Positions 41,934 through 46,712 of a stretch of DNA of 46,712 bases are shown here, in pieces. The DNA comes from Candidatus Omnitrophota bacterium (GTDB lineage Bacteria; Omnitrophota; Gorgyraeia; Zapsychrales; Fredricksoniimonadaceae). The stretch covers positions 1 through 46,712 of the forward strand of contig JADGCU010000010.1 in the NCBI GenBank assembly GCA_015228785.1, in the 5' to 3' direction. The notes under the pieces are model-generated. The model made no database searches. It had not been told where the DNA came from and saw nothing but the letters and a program-made list of their open reading frames with translations. How positions within the stretch are numbered: the stretch's first letter is position 1; each line of letters opens with the position of its first letter. The translations under genes were made by a program, and so were the position numbers.

Positions 41934-42671
41934 GTGGTGGATAGCAAGAGAGATATGCCAAGACATATTGCGATCATTATGGACGGGAATGGTCGCTGGG
42001 CTAAGGAGCGCGGGCTTTTGCGGACACAGGGACACTTGGAAGGGGTCAAGCGTGTAGATGAGATCGTTGAGGCCTCGAGCAAAATGGGTCTCAAGGCATT
42101 AACGTTGTATACATTTTCAACCGAGAACTGGACGCGGCCTGAGGATGAGGTGTCTATGTTGATGCAGACCCTTGTAACAGTCCTGGAGCAGAAACTTAGG
42201 AAATTACATGATAATGGTGTTCGTTTTCGTGTGTGCGGAAGCAGGGATGGGGCGCCTAAGTTTGTTTTACATACATTCGATAAAGCGGCTGAATATACAA
42301 AAGATAATACAGGGCTGACATTGAATATTGCGTTCAATTACGGTGGTCGACAGGAGATTTTAGATGCGGTCCGCGGTATTGCTCAGGAAGTTAAAGCGGG
42401 ATCTCTTGAGCCTTCGGCCATTAATGAAAATGTTTTTAGTGATCATTTGTATACCAAGGGGCTTCCTGATCCTGATCTTTTGATCAGGACATCTGGAGAG
42501 CTGCGGATCAGTAATTTTTTATTGTGGCAGTTGTCGTATGCTGAGTTTTATTTCACAGAGAAATACTGGCCTGATTTCACACCAGCAGAGCTTGAGAAGG
42601 CCATTGGAGATTATCAGCGGCGTGAGCGTCGATTTGGTAGTATTAGGACGGTTTCGGGGGGTGGGGCATGA
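41934..42671 (+). CDS. uppS: Undecaprenyl diphosphate synthase
   Basis: Makes the C55 lipid carrier for peptidoglycan and O-antigen by adding isoprene units to farnesyl diphosphate. The 245 residues have the signature HIAIIMDGNGRWAKERG with the catalytic Asp. TLYTFSTENWTRP, AFNYGGRQEILDA, DPDLLIRTSGELRISNFLLWQLSYAE and the final FGS segment follow. Start is GTG 41934 or the adjacent GTG 41937, which has the better distance to AGGAG. It overlaps cdsA by four bases. Confidence 0.96.
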   Translation: MVDSKRDMPRHIAIIMDGNGRWAKERGLLRTQGHLEGVKRVDEIVEASSKMGLKALTLYTFSTENWTRPEDEVSMLMQTLVTVLEQKLRKLHDNGVRFRVCGSRDGAPKFVLHTFDKAAEYTKDNTGLTLNIAFNYGGRQEILDAVRGIAQEVKAGSLEPSAINENVFSDHLYTKGLPDPDLLIRTSGELRISNFLLWQLSYAEFYFTEKYWPDFTPAELEKAIGDYQRRERRFGSIRTVSGGGA

Positions 42672-43498
42672 GTTGGCAAAGACTTCTTAGCGGGATCATT
42701 ATTTTTGTGATTACGACCTTGGCCATTCTTAACCAATGGATTTTTATTGTCTTTATTTGTGGGCTTACGGTGGGAGGTCTTTATGAATTCTTTCATATGA
42801 TTAAGAGGAAGGGGATTCCTATTTATAGTTATGTTGGTATTTTTATAGGAATTCTCATTCCCCTTTCTATCTTTTTTCAGTTTGAGTTGACCAGAAATTG
42901 GGAGCTTCTTTTTATCGTGTGTGCATTTTTGCTAATTTTGTTGCTCCAGTTTGGGAGGGAGGATAATCGAAATGCGGTCGTGGGATTGTCAACGACATTA
43001 TTTGGTGTGATTTATGTGTCATGGTTCTTCAGTTTTATCGTGAAGACCCGTCTTTTGTTGCCCGGGTTCGCAGGGGCGGAGCTTGTGGCTTTTATCATTG
43101 TGATCACCAAGGCAGGGGACATCGGAGCCATGACTTTTGGCTCGTGGTTGGGCAAACATCCACTTTTGCCAAAAGTCAGTCCTAATAAATCTATCGAGGG
43201 TTGTATCGGTGGAATAGTGACAAGTTCTATTGCGGCTGTCTTGTGTCATGTATGGCTTCCGAACCTTCCTCATTTTACATTAGGTTTTGTGGCTATTATG
43301 GGGGCCTTCTTTGGTGGGTTAGGTCAGTTGGGGGATCTTTCGGAGTCCTTGATTAAAAGGGATTGTAATGTGAAAGATTCTGGCCATCTTATACCCGGGA
43401 TGGGAGGGATTCTGGATTCGATCGATAGCTTGTTGTTTTCTGTTCCAGCATTTTATTTGTATATGAGTTCAACCTTGAATCTTTTTGTTGGTAGATGA
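42668..43498 (+). CDS. cdsA: Phosphatidate cytidylyltransferase
   Basis: Makes CDP-diacylglycerol from phosphatidic acid and CTP in the inner membrane, the branch point of phospholipid synthesis. The 276 residues have about seven hydrophobic segments. Motifs are GDIGAMTFGSWLGKHPL, SPNKSIEG and the C-terminal family signature DLSESLIKRDCNVKDSGHLI followed by GGILDSIDSLLF. It lies in the conserved order uppS-cdsA-dxr-rseP with ATGA overlaps to both neighbours. Confidence 0.95.
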   Translation: MSWQRLLSGIIIFVITTLAILNQWIFIVFICGLTVGGLYEFFHMIKRKGIPIYSYVGIFIGILIPLSIFFQFELTRNWELLFIVCAFLLILLLQFGREDNRNAVVGLSTTLFGVIYVSWFFSFIVKTRLLLPGFAGAELVAFIIVITKAGDIGAMTFGSWLGKHPLLPKVSPNKSIEGCIGGIVTSSIAAVLCHVWLPNLPHFTLGFVAIMGAFFGGLGQLGDLSESLIKRDCNVKDSGHLIPGMGGILDSIDSLLFSVPAFYLYMSSTLNLFVGR

Positions 43499-44646
43499 AA
43501 AAGAAACGCGTTGCGATCCTTGGTTCAACAGGTTCAATCGGTCTTAATACGCTTGATGTGATTCGGCGTTATCCGGATCGCTTCGAAGTCACGCTTTTGA
43601 CAGCTCGGAATAATGTCACGGTTTTACGCGAGCAGATCAAGGAGTTCTCTCCTAGAAAAGTGGCGCTTTCAGGGGATAAGATATCACAGTTAAGGGGATG
43701 CGGTTTGCCTTCATCCCGGTTCTTTGATGTTGAGAATGACCTTTCCGGCCTGGTTTCGGGTAAGGATGTAGATGTCGTTGTGATCGCGATGACTGGGGCA
43801 GCGGCGCTTAAGCCTTTCTTGAGTGCGGTCAAGGCGGGTAAGGCTGTTGCGCCTGCTAATAAAGAAGCCCTTGTGATGGCAGGTGACATCATTATGGCTG
43901 CGGCGCGTAAAAGTGGAGCTAGGATCATCCCTGTTGATAGTGAGCAGAGCGCAATCTTTCAATGTTTGGAGGGGCAACGGCGTTGTGATCTTGCGAAGGT
44001 TCATTTGACAGCTTCTGGTGGTCCGTTGTGGAATATTCCATCAGCGCGTTATGACAATCTTACTGTTGCGGATGTTTTGCGGCATCCTCGCTGGTCTATG
44101 GGGGCGAAGATCACTGTTGATTCTGCAACATTAATGAATAAGGGTCTTGAGGTGATCGAAGCGCAAAGGCTTTTTGGTTTGACGACGGAGCAAGTTCATG
44201 TGGTTATTCATCCCCAGGCTATTATTCATTCTATGGTCGAATATGGGGATGGGTCGATCATGGCTCAGTTGGGGGTGACGGATATGCGGATTCCTATCCA
44301 GTACGCCTTGACGTATCCTGAGCGGTTGTCAACAGCGATGAAGGGGTTGGATCTTGTTGGCTTGGGGGCATTGACGTTCTTGAAGCCGGATATGAAGAGG
44401 TTTCCGGCTTTGGCCTTGGCGTATCATGTTTCTCGTGAGGGGGGTACGGTTCCAGCAGTTCTTAATGCTGCGGATGAGGTAGCGGTTGAGGCGTTTCTCT
44501 TAAAGAAGATAAAGTTCTTGTCGATTGTAAGAATTGTTGAGAAAGTTGTTAAAGCGCATGAGAAGGTAGGGATGCCTTCTCTTGAAGATATTCAACGCGC
44601 TGATGTCTGGGCTCGAGCCAAGGCATTGGCATTAATTAAAGGATAG
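43495..44646 (+). CDS. dxr: 1-deoxy-D-xylulose 5-phosphate reductoisomerase
   Basis: Converts DXP to methylerythritol 4-phosphate with NADPH, the committed step of the MEP isoprenoid pathway that feeds UppS. The 383 residues have the NADPH motif LGSTGSIGLNTLDVI, ANKEALVMAG, the metal-binding VDSEQSAIFQCLEG, ASGGPLWN, and HPRWSMGAKITVDSATLMNKG followed by EVIEAQ. A small C-terminal helical domain ends the protein. It overlaps cdsA by four bases and is followed after two bases by rseP. Confidence 0.96.
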   Translation: MKKKRVAILGSTGSIGLNTLDVIRRYPDRFEVTLLTARNNVTVLREQIKEFSPRKVALSGDKISQLRGCGLPSSRFFDVENDLSGLVSGKDVDVVVIAMTGAAALKPFLSAVKAGKAVAPANKEALVMAGDIIMAAARKSGARIIPVDSEQSAIFQCLEGQRRCDLAKVHLTASGGPLWNIPSARYDNLTVADVLRHPRWSMGAKITVDSATLMNKGLEVIEAQRLFGLTTEQVHVVIHPQAIIHSMVEYGDGSIMAQLGVTDMRIPIQYALTYPERLSTAMKGLDLVGLGALTFLKPDMKRFPALALAYHVSREGGTVPAVLNAADEVAVEAFLLKKIKFLSIVRIVEKVVKAHEKVGMPSLEDIQRADVWARAKALALIKG

Positions 44647-44648
44647 GT

Positions 44649-45764
44649 ATGGTATTTTTGATTTTTGTTTTAATTTTGAGTGTGTTGATCGTTGTTCATG
44701 AGGCGGGGCATTTCTTTACTGCAAAGAAGATGGGGGTGAGGGTTGAGCAATTCGCTCTTGGGTTTGGTCCTAAGCTTTTTTCTCGGGTATGGGAGGGGAC
44801 CGAGTATTGTTTGTGTGCTATTCCTCTTGGCGGTTATGTGAAAATGGCAGGAGATGATCGTACTCAGTGTAAGGGCGTGAGCGATGAGTATTTCTCAAAA
44901 TCTATCGGGCACCGTTCTTGGATCATTCTGATGGGGCCGATCGTCAATTATATTTTTGCGTATCTTTGTTTTGTCATTGTTTTTATGATTGGTTATGTTG
45001 ATATGGAGGCGACAAATAAAGCTGTTCCAGCCAAGGTGGAGCAGGTTGTTGTGGAGTCTGCGGCAGAGAAAGCGGGAGTTAAACAAGGGGATCAGATCAT
45101 GGCGATCGATGGAACTTCCATCGGCAGCTGGGGTGAGATGCAGGAGAAGGTATCGCATTCTGCTGGCAAGGAACTTCAGTTTTCATTGATGAGAGATGGG
45201 GAGATCAAAACTCTATTAGTGACGCCGCAGCTACGGACAACAAAAGATATTTTTGGACGTGAAAAGCAGGTCGGTCAAATTGGTGTTCAGCAGGGAAAGA
45301 TTGACTCTCCTGATAAACTTGTGATCCGTAAGTATAGTTTTGTGGCATCCTTAGGTCAGGCCGCAGGGGAATTAGGGAAGATAACGGGAAAGACATATAG
45401 TTCTCTGTGGGAAATTATTACGGGGCAACGTTCTGCGAAAGAAGGGATGACGGGGCTGATCGGGATCTTCTTTATTATTAAGTTTGCCGTTGCCATTGGG
45501 CTTTCATTCTTGCTTCATGTTGTTGGTATTATCAGTGCGAGTCTGGCTATTTTTAATCTTTTACCTATTATTCCCTTGGACGGCGGGCACCTGTTTTTGC
45601 TGGGTCTTGAGAAGATGCGCGGTAGAGCCTTGTCGTTAAAGACAGATGAGTTGATGGCTAAGGTAGGGTTTGCGTTTATTATAGTTTTGGCAGCGTTTGT
45701 CTTTTATGTTGATTTTGAGCGGATCGGATTGATCGATCGGGTTGTTCATTTCTTAAAAGGATAG
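44649..45764 (+). CDS. rseP: Site-2 intramembrane metalloprotease (RseP family)
   Basis: Cuts anti-sigma factors or leftover signal peptides within the membrane. The 371 residues have HEAGH (17-21), the zinc site in the first membrane helix. After it come GFGPKLFSR, IPLGGYVKMAGDD and the second helix at about 98-114. One PDZ domain lies at ~125-195 (VESAAEKAGVKQGDQIMAIDG), where the E. coli protein has two. The third metal ligand is in NLLPIIPLDGGHLFL near the C-terminal membrane helices. Which stress response it serves is unknown; no rseA-like gene is here. Confidence 0.94.
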   Translation: MVFLIFVLILSVLIVVHEAGHFFTAKKMGVRVEQFALGFGPKLFSRVWEGTEYCLCAIPLGGYVKMAGDDRTQCKGVSDEYFSKSIGHRSWIILMGPIVNYIFAYLCFVIVFMIGYVDMEATNKAVPAKVEQVVVESAAEKAGVKQGDQIMAIDGTSIGSWGEMQEKVSHSAGKELQFSLMRDGEIKTLLVTPQLRTTKDIFGREKQVGQIGVQQGKIDSPDKLVIRKYSFVASLGQAAGELGKITGKTYSSLWEIITGQRSAKEGMTGLIGIFFIIKFAVAIGLSFLLHVVGIISASLAIFNLLPIIPLDGGHLFLLGLEKMRGRALSLKTDELMAKVGFAFIIVLAAFVFYVDFERIGLIDRVVHFLKG

Positions 45765-45772
45765 GGGGCGGC

Positions 45773-46712
45773 ATGGCCATTACACTTCATTATAGTGATT
45801 TGAAAGACAGGTTGCATCGACACCTGATTTCGAATACTGACTTTATCAAGGTTAAAGATGAGCTGAACGATGATCAGATGAGGTTATACGTTGACAATGC
45901 GATTACCCAGGTTTGTCGCGTTGGTGAAATTTCTATTAATTTTGAGGACAGGTCTAAGTTGATCCGCGAGATCGCCGGCTCTGTTGTTAGTCTCGGACCG
46001 ATCAGGGCGCTTATTGAAGATAATGAAGTGACCGAGATCATGATCAATGGTCCTAAGCAGATCTATATGCAGAAAAAAGGGAAGATCATTCTTACGGATA
46101 TCAAATTTGAAGATAATGCACAGCTTCTGCACACGATCCAAAAGATCATTGCGGCATCAGGGACTTCACGGCGAGTTGATGAATCTTCTCCCTATGTTGA
46201 TTTTTCTATGATTGATGGATCTCGTATGAATATCATTTTGCCTCCGTGTTCTTTGGTGGGACCTGTGTTGACCATTCGTAAATTCTCAAGAGATATTCAA
46301 ACGATTGAGAATTTGATTAATCTCAATTCGCTGAGCCGTCCTATGGCAGATTTTCTGGTCGCGTCGGTCAAGGCTAAATTAAATATTGTTTTTTGCGGTT
46401 CGACAGGATCTGGAAAAACGACGTTGCTTAACGTTCTCTCCCGTCATATTCCTGATGATGAGCGGATCATTACCATCGAAGACATGGCTTTGATCGAAGA
46501 ACAAGATAGAGTCGTTTTCCAGGAGCCTGGTCTTTCGGACGCCCAGCGCATGGAGCTCTGGAATGAAATCAAGCCGATTTCACCCCCAGGCGTGATGTTT
46601 GACGATTACCCCGTAGGCTCGAGCATGTATTTACTCAAGGCTGCGGCCATCGGAATAGGACCGGACCGGTGGATTCAAGTGGAACATTTCAGCAGGGAAT
46701 ACAAGGATAAAG
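45773..46712 (+). CDS. CpaF-type secretion/pilus ATPase, 3' truncated, with atypical tail
   Basis: A PilT/CpaF-type AAA ATPase for a Tad pilus or type II/IV secretion system. 313 codons are present and the frame is still open at the window end. Residues ~1-237 look normal: GPIRALIEDNEVTEIMINGP, VDFSMIDGSRMNIILPP, Walker A CGSTGSGKTTLLN (208-220) and IITIEDMA. Here CpaF proteins continue with an ELQL-type stretch, RLE, and later a Walker B/RPDRIIVGEVRG region. None of that appears. The last ~70 residues (from about 240) are unlike the family, and their DNA is richer in C than the rest. This may be an assembly chimera near the contig end, or a real fusion. The ATPase call is strong for the first 237 residues only. 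Confidence 0.85.
   Translation, partial: MAITLHYSDLKDRLHRHLISNTDFIKVKDELNDDQMRLYVDNAITQVCRVGEISINFEDRSKLIREIAGSVVSLGPIRALIEDNEVTEIMINGPKQIYMQKKGKIILTDIKFEDNAQLLHTIQKIIAASGTSRRVDESSPYVDFSMIDGSRMNIILPPCSLVGPVLTIRKFSRDIQTIENLINLNSLSRPMADFLVASVKAKLNIVFCGSTGSGKTTLLNVLSRHIPDDERIITIEDMALIEEQDRVVFQEPGLSDAQRMELWNEIKPISPPGVMFDDYPVGSSMYLLKAAAIGIGPDRWIQVEHFSREYKDK

Overview
The window is a dense run of about 45 protein-coding genes, all on the + strand, with short gaps, many ATGA overlaps and a clear G-over-C bias on the coding strand. The longest stretch without a gene is about 205 bases (10231-10435). No tRNA, rRNA, CRISPR array, transposase or prophage gene was seen. The gene content is that of a Gram-negative-type (diderm), LPS-making bacterium: Kdo synthesis and transfer, LpxK, an LpxL-type acyltransferase, heptosyltransferases, Lpt export and an OmpA-type lipoprotein. 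The combination of lineage-odd fusions, a trigger factor without PPIase domain and an enlarged prepilin peptidase suggests an uncultivated phylum. Omnitrophota (OP3) is my best guess; this is inference and no marker gene is present to prove it.

Regions. (1) 1-10.2 kb, central metabolism: the 3' end of a sugar nucleotidyltransferase, metK and ahcY (methyl cycle), pfkA, ilvC and leuA (branched-chain amino acids), aroE, a long prepilin peptidase, and class II aldolase. (2) 10.2-15.5 kb: a DUF6485-type small Cys-rich protein with a tiny partner, aroK, then dprA-topA-xerC. (3) 15.5-34.2 kb, envelope: waaA, lpxK, an LpxL-ELM1 fusion, a GT4-GT9 fusion, more GT4/GT9 glycosyltransferases, a secreted class D beta-lactamase-like protein, a divergent GT9-like protein, hldA, kdsB, kdsA, kdsD, kdsC, an LptC-LptA fusion and lptB. 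Many of these genes overlap by 4 bases, which suggests translational coupling. (4) 34.2-41.9 kb: PPIase-less trigger factor and clpP, a class V aminotransferase with serA (serine), an unknown membrane protein, purA, an OmpA-family lipoprotein and a coiled-coil membrane protein. (5) 41.9-45.8 kb: uppS-cdsA-dxr-rseP. (6) 45.8 kb to the end: a CpaF-type ATPase whose last ~70 codons no longer look like CpaF.

Non-coding signals. Intrinsic terminators follow ilvC and fba and sit just before uppS. Sigma70-like promoters with 17-base spacers precede ilvC, fba, the DUF6485 gene, aroK and hldA; one with a 15-base spacer precedes a GT9 gene. Two copies of a ~68-base two-hairpin element lie directly after the ilvC and fba terminators. 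Long hairpins lie between metK and ahcY and between leuA and aroE.

The points most worth a second look are the LPS-cluster fusions, the beta-lactamase-like gene inside that cluster, the duplicated palindromic element, the trimmed trigger factor, the prepilin peptidase insertion, and the suspicious CpaF tail, which may be an assembly chimera.
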